Positions 34,919-43,832 of a stretch of DNA of 64,000 nucleotides are shown piece by piece. This DNA is from JBMYYR01 sp965243605 (lineage in GTDB: Bacteria; Bacteroidota; Bacteroidia; Flavobacteriales; CAJXXR01), in the NCBI GenBank assembly GCA_965243605.1, contig CBDEVQ010000112.1, forward strand, positions 1 to 64,000, read 5' to 3'. The position numbers and the translations under genes are program-made. The notes beneath the pieces are model-generated. The model saw only the letters and a program-made list of their open reading frames with translations, searched no databases and was not told where the DNA came from. Within the stretch, counting starts at the first letter, position 1, and every line of letters starts with the position of its first letter.

Positions 34919-36115
34919 ATGAGATATTTAAAATTTGGTTTTTTATTTTGCTTAGGCTTTTTGATTCTCATCATACTTCTAGTTCGTTTTACCGGTTTAA
35001 TTATGAGCGTAGGGCCTTTTAGGTTTGACTTTGATGAAAAACACAATCATTTTTTATTTAACGAACGCCCACCGGTAGAGTTAAATGGAATTGATGGCCC
35101 CTATATTTATGGTGACACCTTATATCAAATCAACCATTTATCAGAATTAGAATCTAAGCGTATTGATATTCACCAACCTATTCCAATCTACTTAAATGAC
35201 CCATCACATCCAGAATTTAAGATTACTTTAAAACCCGTTATTCCTAACAATAAAAGCATTTACAAAATGCCCAAAGCACTCATTGCCATTTCTGATATAG
35301 AAGGTAATTTCAATGCTTTCTCTGGCTTTTTAATCGCCAATGGGGTTATTGACAAACACTATAATTGGATATTTAATGATGGTCATATCGTATTAAATGG
35401 TGATTTTGTTGATCGAGGAAAGCACGTTTCTCAGGTTCTTTGGCTTATATATAAATTAGAACAAGAGGCCATGAACGCTGGTGGTAAGGTTCATTTTATT
35501 TTAGGAAATCATGAAATCATGAACATTCAAGGTAATTTTACTTATGCCAAAAATAAGTATAAAAAAATTTCGACTCTACTTCCTAAAAGTAAATCCAATA
35601 AAAACAAATACACATCTATATATAGTAAACAAGCTGTATTAGGTCAATGGATAAGAAGCAAACCTATTGTTGTTAAAATAGGAGATTATATTTTTACTAA
35701 TGCTGGATTAAGTCCTCAATTTTCAATCTATCAATTAAGCCTTCCAAAAATAAATTCTATTGCTCATCAATATTTAGATCAGGATATTTACAATACTCCC
35801 ATTAAAGACAATCAGGTTAATTTGGTATGTGGTAAGCAAAGTCCTTTCTGGTATAGAGGCCTTGTACAAGATTATAAATATTATAAAAAGATAGAACCTA
35901 AAAATTTAGATAAACTGTTAAAATTTTATTCGGCAAAATCTATTTGTATAGGGCACACCATTGTTGACGATGTTTCTTTAGATTATCAAGGTAAAGTGAT
36001 CCGAATGGATGTAAAACATGGAAAAGAGAAGTACTCGAGCGATACTCAAGGACTACTAATTACGAATAATTTAACATATAGGATTAATGGGCTTGGTGAA
36101 ACGATTTCCATTTAA
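34919..36115 (+). CDS. membrane-anchored calcineurin-like metallophosphatase
   Basis: 398 residues. One N-terminal membrane helix at about 6-27, then a large outside domain. Metallophosphatase motifs are all present: ISDIEGNF near 126-133, NGDFVDRGKHV near 160-170, LGNHEIMN near 198-205, and a late GHTIVDDV near 340-347, giving the two-metal active site. The first part (about 30-110) is not recognised. Substrate unknown; family members hydrolyse phosphoesters. Divergent from the thioesterase gene; ends at the terminator at 36124-36161. Confidence 0.85.
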   Translation: MRYLKFGFLFCLGFLILIILLVRFTGLIMSVGPFRFDFDEKHNHFLFNERPPVELNGIDGPYIYGDTLYQINHLSELESKRIDIHQPIPIYLNDPSHPEFKITLKPVIPNNKSIYKMPKALIAISDIEGNFNAFSGFLIANGVIDKHYNWIFNDGHIVLNGDFVDRGKHVSQVLWLIYKLEQEAMNAGGKVHFILGNHEIMNIQGNFTYAKNKYKKISTLLPKSKSNKNKYTSIYSKQAVLGQWIRSKPIVVKIGDYIFTNAGLSPQFSIYQLSLPKINSIAHQYLDQDIYNTPIKDNQVNLVCGKQSPFWYRGLVQDYKYYKKIEPKNLDKLLKFYSAKSICIGHTIVDDVSLDYQGKVIRMDVKHGKEKYSSDTQGLLITNNLTYRINGLGETISI

Positions 36116-36123
36116 TATTGAAA

Positions 36124-36161
36124 CAAAAAAAGGACTACAAATTAATGTAGTCCTTTTTTAA
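36124..36161. terminator. bidirectional terminator between metallophosphatase and secG
   Basis: Stem AGGACTACA / TGTAGTCCT, loop AATTAA, flanked by A6 or more on the left and T6 on the right. Between convergent genes. Confidence 0.82.
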
Positions 36162-36180
36162 ATATTGAAACAAATGCTGC

Positions 36181-36579
36181 CTATTTTGGCGCTTCTGTAT
36201 TTTCTTCTGTTGCTTCTGTTGGTGTAACAGGCGTTTCTGTAGATGTTGGTGTTGCAGATTCTGTTGCAGCATCGATATCTAAACCTTGCTCTGTAGATGG
36301 TGCAGCAGCATCCTGAAGCACTTGATTATCGATTTGAATAGTATCTCCGTCAGATATTGGGTTCCCAATAATATGTGTACCCATAACTAGAACTAATAAA
36401 GCAATTGCCATAGCCCATGTTGTTTTCTCAAGGAAATTTGTTGTCTTTTGAACACCTAAAACTTGGTTACCACCTCCAAATGTTGAAGATAAACCTCCAC
36501 CTTTCGGATTTTGTACCATAACTGTAATTATTAACAGGATACAAACAATGATTAATAATACTCCAATAAGTTCTAACAT
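36181..36579 (-). CDS. secG: protein translocase subunit SecG
   Basis: Small inner membrane partner of SecYEG that supports preprotein export. 132 residues; two membrane helices at about 3-22 and 55-72 flank the conserved NPKGGGLSSTFGGG loop at 24-37. The C-terminal 55 residues are a low-complexity Ala/Thr/Glu/Pro tail, longer than in E. coli but usual in Bacteroidota. Follows the TPR protein gene by 1 bp at the end of the miaB-to-secG run. Confidence 0.93.
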   Translation of the reverse strand: MLELIGVLLIIVCILLIITVMVQNPKGGGLSSTFGGGNQVLGVQKTTNFLEKTTWAMAIALLVLVMGTHIIGNPISDGDTIQIDNQVLQDAAAPSTEQGLDIDAATESATPTSTETPVTPTEATEENTEAPK

Positions 36580-36580
36580 G

Positions 36581-37342
36581 TTATTTATTTTTTTTCAGTT
36601 CTTTAATTTCTTCTATACGGTTTGCAAAGAAACTACTTTTTTGTGGATTTTTCAAACTTAATATCTCATAAGCTTCAATTGCTTTCTTATATAACCCTTG
36701 ATTTAGGTAAATTTTAGCCAAAGTTTCTGTTGTAAATGTATTAGATTCTGTAATACTACCCTCTGCGAGATTTTTATTTTTCCCAGAAATTTTGGTTTTA
36801 TCGGCTTTAAACAAAACTTTATTATTTAAAAACTCTTCTATACGATCTATTTTATCGTTTTTTTCTTCTAATTCTTTTTCTTCAACCACATTTTTAATTT
36901 CTTCAATAGACTTATCTTGTTGACCCATTGCTAACTTTAACCAATACGAATAAGATAATTCATCTTGTACAGTTTCCTTAGACGTCTCACTTAATCCTAA
37001 ATACACTTCTTCTTGATTATCTTGAGGGTCTTCGTCCTCATTATTATCGAGGTATTCAGCTGGAGATTCATTAGACACATTGTTGTTTAATAGATTATCA
37101 GCATCTGTAATTTCTGTTAATTTAAAAAAAGTCTTCATGGCATCATGAGCCAAACAAGTGGTCTTTCTTAAATTTTTATCGTAAACACTTTTATCGTCTA
37201 TATTCTGTAAAGCTTTTTGATATAATAGTTGCCCCAACTGAAAATATGGAAATTTTTTGCACAGCTGTTTTAACCCTTGCAATTGTTTTTCAGTTAGGTC
37301 CTTAATATTTGACTCAATATGTAATAATTGATTCAATTCCAT
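36581..37342 (-). CDS. hypothetical protein with a C-terminal TPR-like region
   Basis: 253 residues, cytoplasmic, acidic. N-terminal helical part (LLHIESNIKDLTEKQLQGLK) is followed by a charged low-complexity middle (NNEDEDPQDNQEEVYLG, EEKELEEKNDK). The end contains TLAKIYLNQGLYKKAIEAYEIL..., a single tetratricopeptide repeat. Between lptE and secG this gene is conserved in many Flavobacteriaceae, but its function is unknown. It abuts secG and lptE with 1-bp gaps, so co-expression is clear. Confidence 0.75.
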   Translation of the reverse strand: MELNQLLHIESNIKDLTEKQLQGLKQLCKKFPYFQLGQLLYQKALQNIDDKSVYDKNLRKTTCLAHDAMKTFFKLTEITDADNLLNNNVSNESPAEYLDNNEDEDPQDNQEEVYLGLSETSKETVQDELSYSYWLKLAMGQQDKSIEEIKNVVEEKELEEKNDKIDRIEEFLNNKVLFKADKTKISGKNKNLAEGSITESNTFTTETLAKIYLNQGLYKKAIEAYEILSLKNPQKSSFFANRIEEIKELKKNK

Positions 37343-37343
37343 T

Positions 37344-37847
37344 TTACCAATTTGCTAATGATTCATTAAACATCTTATCGACTAGTTCATCAATTATCTC
37401 ACCTAAAAATTGCTGTTCAGCATCTTGAAAGGTTGTTGTACTTGGGAAATTACGAGTCGCACTAAATGCCATTTCGAAATTATTCTTTTCCTCCTTACTA
37501 TTGGTAAAGGTACATTTTATTCCGACTCTAAATTGACTTTCGGCTGCAACAGCTCCAGAGCTAATAGACGTTGGTTGAATGGTATAAGATTCGACAATAA
37601 TATCATATACCAAACCTCCATTTCTAGGTAATTCTTGTAAAGATGTTTGTCGATTTAATCGTGTTACTAATCCATCTTGTAAATTAATAGCTAAATCTGG
37701 ATTTACTGTACTCGACTGATTCACGATTCTGGACACCGTAAATGTTTCTAAATCAGGATGAACATCAGCCCCAGTAAACGAATAAAATTTACAAGACTGA
37801 AATAAGACTCCTATCCCTAAAATAAGTATTAATACTCCTTTTTTCAT
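37344..37847 (-). CDS. lptE: LPS assembly lipoprotein LptE
   Basis: 167 residues with a lipoprotein signal (lipobox near FQSC, Cys19) followed by KFYSFTGADVHPDLETF. The domain beginning here (SRIVNQSSTVNPDLAINLQDGLVTRLNRQT, positions about 39-68) fits the LptE / RlpB family. LptE plugs the outer membrane LptD barrel and helps lipopolysaccharide reach the cell surface. Overlaps the sigma-54 activator by 4 bp and precedes the TPR protein by 1 bp. Confidence 0.88.
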   Translation of the reverse strand: MKKGVLILILGIGVLFQSCKFYSFTGADVHPDLETFTVSRIVNQSSTVNPDLAINLQDGLVTRLNRQTSLQELPRNGGLVYDIIVESYTIQPTSISSGAVAAESQFRVGIKCTFTNSKEEKNNFEMAFSATRNFPSTTTFQDAEQQFLGEIIDELVDKMFNESLANW

Positions 37848-39151
37848 AAATCGTATTGTTTTATTTTTCTATACAAAGTACGTTCAGAAATATCCAATTC
37901 TTTGGCCGCTTCTTTTCGTTTTCCTTTATATTTCTCTAACGCACGTTTTATCATTTTAATCTCCATATCTTGTAAAGATAATGGTTCTTCGTTTGTTTGA
38001 ACATCTTCCACCTCAATTGATTTAATTTCAATAGGTTGATCTTCTATAGCATTGGGCACCGAAGGTGTAAACGTATTATTTGACGATAAATTAAAATCGT
38101 AATCTTCAACTTTAGGTTCTTGAAGTTGTAATATTTGAGATGAAGGTTGTTGAACATCTGACTGAACATCTTGATTCAATTTTTGAATAAGCTGTGCATT
38201 ATCAGCAACAAAATCGGCGTTATACCCTTGTTTCATAAGGTCTAATGTCAACTTTTTTAATTCTGAAAGATCTTTTTTCATATCAAAAAGAACTTTATAC
38301 AACAATTCTCGTTCGTCGTAATTCTCCTGTCCTTTTTGATCTGCAACCATTACAGATCTTGAAGCCGATTTATAATTTGGCAAAAATTCTTTTAAGGCCA
38401 AAGCATCAATCATTCTCTCTTCCTGAAGAACCGAAAGTTGTTCAACCACATTTCTCAATTGACGAATATTACCTGGCCAATTGTAACGCATTATAAGGTC
38501 TATAGCATCTTGGCTTAAGCGTATAGCTGGAATATTATATTTACCTGCAAAATCGGAAGCAAATTTCCTAAACAACAAGTGAATATCCTGTCCTCTCTCT
38601 CTTAAAGGAGGTAGTTCTATACGCATAGTATTTAAACGATAGAAGAGATCTTCACGAAATTTACCATCTTGTATGGCTTGAAAAAGATTAACATGAGATG
38701 CAGCTACAATTCTAACATTTGTTTTGAGAACTTTAGAAGAACCTACTTTAATAAATTCTCCAGTTTCTAAAACTCTTAACAATCTTACTTGGGTTGCCAA
38801 TGGTAATTCTGCAACTTCGTCAAGAAATATAGTTCCTCCATCTGCTTCTTCAAAATACCCTTTTCGAGATCCCGTCGCTCCGGTAAAAGCCCCTTTTTCG
38901 TGCCCAAATAATTCAGAATCTATGGTTCCATCTGGAATGGCTCCACAGTTTACTGGAATAAAGGCTTTATGTTTACGTAGAGATAACTGATGAATTATTT
39001 TTGGAATAGCTTCTTTACCTGTTCCACTTTCTCCAGAAATTAGGACAGATATATCTGTTGGAGCTACCTGAATGGCTTTACGAATCGCTCGATCTAAACC
39101 AACTGAAAATCCTACAATTCCAAATCTACTTTTAATATCTTGTTCTTTCAT
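37844..39151 (-). CDS. sigma-54-dependent transcriptional activator without receiver domain
   Basis: 435 residues from ATG 39151; the in-frame ATG at 39202 adds residues not typical of the family. AAA+ domain at about 10-240: Walker A GESGTGKE at 40-47, the sigma-54 contacting loop GAFTGA at 87-92, Walker B GGTIFLDEVAEL near 105-116. Then an acidic, Gln- and Ser-rich linker of about 130 residues, and a Fis-type helix-turn-helix at the end (KYKGKRKEAAKELDISERTLYRKI). There is no N-terminal regulatory domain, so activity must be set otherwise. It starts the lptE-TPR-secG run and lies downstream of miaB. Confidence 0.93.
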   Translation of the reverse strand: MKEQDIKSRFGIVGFSVGLDRAIRKAIQVAPTDISVLISGESGTGKEAIPKIIHQLSLRKHKAFIPVNCGAIPDGTIDSELFGHEKGAFTGATGSRKGYFEEADGGTIFLDEVAELPLATQVRLLRVLETGEFIKVGSSKVLKTNVRIVAASHVNLFQAIQDGKFREDLFYRLNTMRIELPPLRERGQDIHLLFRKFASDFAGKYNIPAIRLSQDAIDLIMRYNWPGNIRQLRNVVEQLSVLQEERMIDALALKEFLPNYKSASRSVMVADQKGQENYDERELLYKVLFDMKKDLSELKKLTLDLMKQGYNADFVADNAQLIQKLNQDVQSDVQQPSSQILQLQEPKVEDYDFNLSSNNTFTPSVPNAIEDQPIEIKSIEVEDVQTNEEPLSLQDMEIKMIKRALEKYKGKRKEAAKELDISERTLYRKIKQYDL

Positions 39152-39271
39152 AACTATTTTAGGTATTGAAAGTCTTATTATAGTCTCAATTATATTATAC
39201 AATTCAAAAACACACTATTTATTTCATATTTCAGTTAGAAATTAAATAAATGTTTTTGTTAGATCTTTAGA

Positions 39272-39307
39272 AAAAAAATCCCCTTTATTAAACTAAAGAG
39301 GATTTTT
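39272..39307 (-). terminator. terminator of miaB
   Basis: Stem AAATCCCCTTTA / TAAAGAGGATTT with one mismatch and a TTAAAC loop, with A- and T-runs on the sides. It lies 6 bp after the miaB stop codon. Confidence 0.65.
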
Positions 39308-39313
39308 CATTAT

Positions 39314-40759
39314 TTATTTTACAGCAGTTCCAAAAAGAGTTGCTGTTGTACAATCATCTACCATAACATTTACAAAATCTCCTTTTTTGTACGTTTCTTT
39401 AGGGAAAATAATTACCGTATTTCTCGAGTTACGTCCATATAAATGTTCATCTGATCGTTTAGAGAACCCTTCAACTAAAACTTCATATACTTTACCAACT
39501 TGTTTCTGATTATTAATCATAGCATGCTGACGTTGAAGTGTTATAATTTCTGCTAAACGACGTTGCTTTTCTTCCTTAGATACATCATCTTCCATTTTTT
39601 TAGCAGCCATTGTATTTGGACGCTCAGAATATGCAAACATGTATCCATAGTCAAACTCTACATACTTCATTAACTCTAAAGTATCTAAATGCTCTTCTGG
39701 TGTTTCAGAACAAAATCCTGTAATAATATCGTGAGAAATTCCACAATCAGGAATAATACGTTTAATAGAATCTATACGTTCTCTATACCATGCATTTGTA
39801 TACCCTCTATTCATTAGTTTTAAAATTCTATCGTTACCCGACTGGAATGGTAAATGAATATAGTTACAAATGTTATCGTATTTAGCCATAGTATATAATA
39901 CATCGTCTCCCATATCTTGTGGATGAGATGTTGAGAATCGAATTCTCATATTTGGAACAGCTATCGCTACTTTTTCTAATAATTGAGCAAAATTAGTACT
40001 TGTTGCTTTTTCAATTTCAGATAAATTCTTAAAATTCTTTTTAGGACCACCTCCATACCAAAGGTAAGAATCTACGTTTTGACCTAAAAGTGTGATTTCT
40101 TTATATCCGTTTTCAGCTAGTTCAATAACCTCTTGTGTGATACTTTCTACATCACGGCTACGTTCTCTACCACGGGTAAAAGGAACAACACAGAATGCAC
40201 ACATATTATCGCACCCTCTCATAATAGATACAAATGCAGAAATTCCATTTCCTCCTAATCTTACAGGAGCAATATCAGCATATGTTTCTTCGGTACTTAA
40301 TAATACATTAACCGCTTTACGACCACCATCTAATTCTGTTAGTAAATTCGGTAAATCTCTATAAGCATCTGGTCCTACAACCAAATCAACAATTTTCTCT
40401 TCTTCTAAAAACTTATCCTTTAAACGTTCTGCCATACAACCTAATACACCAACTTTCATCTTTGGTTTATTTCGTTTTAGCTTTTTAAAGTTAGTTAAAC
40501 GTTTACGGATTGTTTGCTCCGCTTTTTCACGAATAGAACAAGAGTTCAATAAAATTAAATCGGCTTCTTCTAAATCACGTGTTGTAGAATAACCGTCTTT
40601 ATTTAAAATAGAAGCTACAATCTCTGAATCAGAAAAATTCATTTGACATCCGTAACTTTCTATATATAGCTTTTTCGATCCCTCATGAGCATCAATGACA
40701 GTTGCTTGCCCTTGTTGACTTTCGTCTAATTGTTTATGTTGGTCTGTTGTATGGTCCAT
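39314..40759 (-). CDS. miaB: tRNA-2-methylthio-N6-dimethylallyladenosine synthase MiaB
   Basis: Radical SAM methylthiotransferase that completes ms2i6A37 in tRNAs reading UNN codons. 481 residues from ATG 40759. UPF0004 domain (IESYGCQMNFSDSE at about 33-46, with the first of three Cys), radical SAM Cys triad in RGCDNMCAFCVVP near 179-191, TRAM domain at the end (VLVEGFSKRSDEHLYGRNSR). The in-frame ATG at 40786 lies upstream of the -7 box and is rejected. Own promoter and terminator. Confidence 0.96.
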   Translation of the reverse strand: MDHTTDQHKQLDESQQGQATVIDAHEGSKKLYIESYGCQMNFSDSEIVASILNKDGYSTTRDLEEADLILLNSCSIREKAEQTIRKRLTNFKKLKRNKPKMKVGVLGCMAERLKDKFLEEEKIVDLVVGPDAYRDLPNLLTELDGGRKAVNVLLSTEETYADIAPVRLGGNGISAFVSIMRGCDNMCAFCVVPFTRGRERSRDVESITQEVIELAENGYKEITLLGQNVDSYLWYGGGPKKNFKNLSEIEKATSTNFAQLLEKVAIAVPNMRIRFSTSHPQDMGDDVLYTMAKYDNICNYIHLPFQSGNDRILKLMNRGYTNAWYRERIDSIKRIIPDCGISHDIITGFCSETPEEHLDTLELMKYVEFDYGYMFAYSERPNTMAAKKMEDDVSKEEKQRRLAEIITLQRQHAMINNQKQVGKVYEVLVEGFSKRSDEHLYGRNSRNTVIIFPKETYKKGDFVNVMVDDCTTATLFGTAVK

Positions 40760-40775
40760 TTTCAGGTATTTTGTG

Positions 40776-40808
40776 CAAAAGTACAATATTTTTATATAAA
40801 CGTGTCAA
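40776..40808 (-). promoter_or_regulatory. promoter of miaB (TTG-N22-TACTTTTG)
   Basis: On the minus strand TTG at 40806-40808 and TACTTTTG at 40776-40783, spacing 22 bp; the -7 box ends 16 bp before the ATG. Confidence 0.7.
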
Positions 40809-41234
40809 GTTGTCAGGGTAAAATAAAGATCAAATATTATTATTGATTTTAAAATATGTTAAGCTAACCCTTATGTTTATTATTAAGTTGTATAAAGAAT
40901 TTAGATCTTTGTATTACTCCTAATCTTTTACTTGTTTAATATACAAACAATTTTTGCCTTATCTCACTTTAGCAATTATTTTCAAATACGGCTATAAATC
41001 TCTTTTAAACTCTAACAAAAATACATTATCATTCCTATTTAATGTATATTTCTAAAACAGCCAATCCAATGGCTTTTCCAAGTATTATTTATCTCTAATA
41101 AATTCCCTATACACTTATCCTTAACTAGATACTTTTACAACAGTGATCTAAATCCATAAATTGTAAAATCCCAATTTTTGTTTTATATTGACCTAACAAA
41201 CACACTATCAATCTTTAAATTCTATTACACTACC
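40809..41234. other. gene-free stretch upstream of miaB and the small membrane protein
   Basis: About 425 bp, very AT-rich. I see a weak hairpin AGCCA / TGGCT at 41060-41075 followed by TTTT, an 11-base motif GCTAACCCTTA at 40863-40873 that recurs at 57992-58002, and no convincing ORF or RNA gene. The promoter for the plus-strand membrane protein at 41235 is not clear. Confidence 0.5.
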
Positions 41235-41660
41235 ATGACAACAACTACAAATTCTGTTGCTCCAAAATCTCTGAAAATTATTGCAATATTAGCTATCTTA
41301 TGGAACCTTATGGGCGTTATGTCTTATATAGGACAAAGCTTAATTACTTCAGGCCAAATGGAAGGAGATGACCTTATGATTATGGATTACCCAGCTTGGG
41401 TAACAGCGGCCTATGCTACAGCTGTATTTTCTGGTTTTATTGGAAGTATAACTTTATTAATGCGAAAAAAGATTTCTAATCTATTGTTTATTCTTTCTTT
41501 AGTTTGTGTTATTGCTAAAAGCATATATGACTATACGATAGTAGACAATGCATATTTTTACACAACAGGTGCTCTCGTATTTTCAGCATTAATATATCTT
41601 ATTGCTATTTATTTAATTATGTATTCTAAAAAAGGAATGGATAAAGGTTGGTTAAATTAA
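41235..41660 (+). CDS. small integral membrane protein, four helices
   Basis: 141 residues from ATG 41235; upstream in-frame ATG (41178) adds a segment of poor quality. Predicted membrane helices at about 14-33, 57-80, 85-103 and 109-130. The pattern SLKIIAILAILWNLMGV and AYATAVFSGFIGSITLL resembles many Bacteroidota proteins annotated only as membrane proteins. Function unknown. Monocistronic; ends at a terminator. Confidence 0.72.
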   Translation: MTTTTNSVAPKSLKIIAILAILWNLMGVMSYIGQSLITSGQMEGDDLMIMDYPAWVTAAYATAVFSGFIGSITLLMRKKISNLLFILSLVCVIAKSIYDYTIVDNAYFYTTGALVFSALIYLIAIYLIMYSKKGMDKGWLN

Positions 41661-41681
41661 TTAACTCTTAAATATGTATAC

Positions 41682-41717
41682 AAAAAAAAGGAAGGTTAAT
41701 TTAACCATCCTTTTTTT
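41682..41717 (+). terminator. terminator of the small membrane protein gene
   Basis: Stem GGAAGGTTA / TAACCATCC with one A-A mismatch, preceded by A8 and followed by T7. Confidence 0.7.
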
Positions 41718-41886
41718 ATATAACTCCTTTTTAATGGATCATTTACTTACAAATTCGAGCTCTTATTATATAATTTCAATTAAACCATAAGATTCCCCTC
41801 CCTATCCTACAACATTAAAACAATCTAAAAATCAGTAAAATACAAACTACTATTCTTACAAATACCATAAATACGGTAGAAAATTT

Positions 41887-41921
41887 ACTTCCTTATTTAT
41901 AATTATTTAAAATAAGGAAGT
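41887..41921. promoter_or_regulatory. 12-bp inverted repeat, candidate operator of the suf operon
   Basis: ACTTCCTTATTT at 41887-41898 and its exact reverse complement AAATAAGGAAGT at 41910-41921, 11 bases apart, ending 19 bp before the suf -7 box and thus covering the -33 zone. It is not adjacent to a gene end and has no clear T-run, so an operator is more likely than a terminator. Confidence 0.5.
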
Positions 41922-41940
41922 TTAATCTTAATTTTATGCT

Positions 41941-41948
41941 TAATTTTG
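41941..41948 (+). promoter_or_regulatory. -7 box (TAATTTTG) of the suf operon
   Basis: Exact TAnnTTTG match 37 bp upstream of the sufA ATG, right after the palindrome. No TTG at the optimum -33 distance, which would fit an activator-dependent or regulated promoter. Confidence 0.55.
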
Positions 41949-41985
41949 CAGAGCTAAAATTCAATTTTTCAACCAACAAAGAAAG

Positions 41986-42315
41986 ATGATAAAAATAACA
42001 GAAGAAGCCCGAAATAAGCTAATTAGCTTAATGAAGGAAGATGGAAAATCTCTATCTGAGTCATTTGTACGCGTTGGTGTTACAAGTGGTGGATGTTCTG
42101 GTTTGTCTTACAAACTAGACTTCGACAGTGAACGAAAAGAAAATGATCAATTAATCGAAGATGGAGATATCCGCATTCTTGTGGATAAAAAATCAGTCCT
42201 TTACCTTGCCGGAACAACCTTAAATTATTCGGGAGGATTAAACGGAACAGGATTTGTTTTCGAAAACCCAAATGCAAGTCGTACTTGTGGTTGCGGTGAA
42301 AGTTTCTCATTATAA
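41986..42315 (+). CDS. sufA: iron-sulfur assembly protein, HesB/IscA family (SufA)
   Basis: A-type carrier that takes Fe-S clusters from SufBCD and passes them to target enzymes. 109 residues. Three conserved Cys: GGCSGLSYKLDF near 36-47 and CGCGESFSL at the end (the pair CGCG). First gene of the suf operon; 29 bp before sufB. Called SufA because of that context; alternatives IscA or ErpA cannot be told apart from sequence alone. Confidence 0.92.
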   Translation: MIKITEEARNKLISLMKEDGKSLSESFVRVGVTSGGCSGLSYKLDFDSERKENDQLIEDGDIRILVDKKSVLYLAGTTLNYSGGLNGTGFVFENPNASRTCGCGESFSL

Positions 42316-42344
42316 TCCATTTTTTGAACCCCTACATAAATCCG

Positions 42345-43808
42345 ATGGAAGAAAATCAAAACTTATCTGAAGACGATAAAATATTACAGGAAGTAACCAG
42401 TTCCGAGTATAAATACGGATTCGTTACAGATATTGAGTCAGACACCATACCTAAAGGATTAAACGAAGATGTTATTCGTTTAATTTCTTCAAAAAAGAAT
42501 GAACCAGAATGGTTATTAGAATGGCGTTTAAAAGCGTATAAAACATTCTTAGGAATGCAAGAAAAAGAATGGGCAAATGTGACCTACAAAAAACCTAATT
42601 TACAAGAGGTTTCTTTTTACTCTGCTCCTAAACAAAATGTTGACAATCCGAAAAGCTTAGACGAAATTGATCCAAAATTATTGGAGACATTCGGAAAACT
42701 AGGAATTTCTCTTGAAGAGCAAAAACGATTAACTGGTGTTGCCGTTGATATCGTTGTAGATTCAGTTTCTGTTGCGACTTCTTTTAAAGAAAAACTAGGA
42801 GAATTAGGTATCATATTTTGTTCTATTTCTGAAGCTATTCAAGAGCACCCAGATTTAGTAAAAAAATATATTGGTACAGTTGTTCCTCCTGCAGACAATT
42901 ATTATGCGGCATTAAATTCAGCTGTTTTTACAGATGGATCTTTCTGTTACATTCCGAAAGGAGTGCGTTGTCCTATGGAACTCTCTACATATTTTAGAAT
43001 TAACGAAGGTGGTACTGGACAATTTGAGCGTACATTACTTATATGTGATGAAGATGCTTATGTAAGTTACCTAGAAGGTTGTACAGCCCCTCAACGTGAT
43101 GAAAATCAATTACACGCTGCGGTAGTTGAGTTAATTTCTATGGATAGAGCCGAAATTAAATATTCTACAGTTCAAAACTGGTACCCTGGTGATGAAAATG
43201 GAGTTGGTGGTGTATTTAACTTTGTTACTAAACGTGGAATTTGTCATACCGATTCTAAAATATCTTGGACTCAAGTAGAAACGGGTTCTGCTGTAACTTG
43301 GAAATATCCTTCTTGTATTTTACTTGGAGATAATTCTGTTGGAGAGTTCTTCTCTGTTGCAGTAACAAACCATTATCAACAAGCAGATACAGGTACAAAG
43401 ATGATTCATGTTGGTAAAAATACCAGCTCAACAATTATCTCTAAAGGTATTTCGGCAGGAAAGAGTAATGGTAGTTACCGTGGTTTAGTTAAGATTAATA
43501 AATCTGCTGAAAATGCACGTAACTTCTCAGAATGTGATTCATTATTAATGGGTGATACATGTGGTTCTCACACGTTCCCTTATATAGAAGTGGATAACGA
43601 TACAGCGCAAATAGAACACGAAGCTACAACATCTAAAATTGGTGAAGATCAATTATTTTATTGTAACCAACGTGGTATTCCAACAGACGAAGCCATTGGA
43701 CTAATCGTTAATGGATATTGTCAGGCTGTTTTAGAAAAACTGCCAATGGAATTTGCTGTTGAAGCGCGTAAATTACTATCCCTATCCTTAGAAGGATCTG
43801 TAGGTTAA
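42345..43808 (+). CDS. sufB: Fe-S cluster scaffold complex subunit SufB
   Basis: 487 residues from ATG 42345; a TTG 21 bp upstream is in frame but not needed. SufB is the cluster-building half of the SufBC2D complex. Features: FCYIPKGVRCPMELSTYFRI near 204-223, FERTLLICDEDAYVSYLEGCTAPQ near 231-254 and the C-terminal DNDTAQIEHEATTSKIGEDQLFYCNQRGI (split) with the SufB-specific Cys and His. sufC follows 24 bp later. Confidence 0.96.
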   Translation: MEENQNLSEDDKILQEVTSSEYKYGFVTDIESDTIPKGLNEDVIRLISSKKNEPEWLLEWRLKAYKTFLGMQEKEWANVTYKKPNLQEVSFYSAPKQNVDNPKSLDEIDPKLLETFGKLGISLEEQKRLTGVAVDIVVDSVSVATSFKEKLGELGIIFCSISEAIQEHPDLVKKYIGTVVPPADNYYAALNSAVFTDGSFCYIPKGVRCPMELSTYFRINEGGTGQFERTLLICDEDAYVSYLEGCTAPQRDENQLHAAVVELISMDRAEIKYSTVQNWYPGDENGVGGVFNFVTKRGICHTDSKISWTQVETGSAVTWKYPSCILLGDNSVGEFFSVAVTNHYQQADTGTKMIHVGKNTSSTIISKGISAGKSNGSYRGLVKINKSAENARNFSECDSLLMGDTCGSHTFPYIEVDNDTAQIEHEATTSKIGEDQLFYCNQRGIPTDEAIGLIVNGYCQAVLEKLPMEFAVEARKLLSLSLEGSVG

Positions 43809-43832
43809 ACCCCAATTTAGAACACAAACATC

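Larger units (their letters stand above)
41718..41985. other. intergenic region before the suf operon
   Basis: About 270 bp. It holds the palindrome at 41887-41921 and the -7 box at 41941-41948; no ORF or RNA is seen in the remaining part. Confidence 0.5.

Noticed and set aside
41887..41921. Fur box or terminator as explanation of the palindrome
   Set aside because: Sequence does not follow the GATAAT-type Fur consensus; there is no preceding gene end and no clear T-run.
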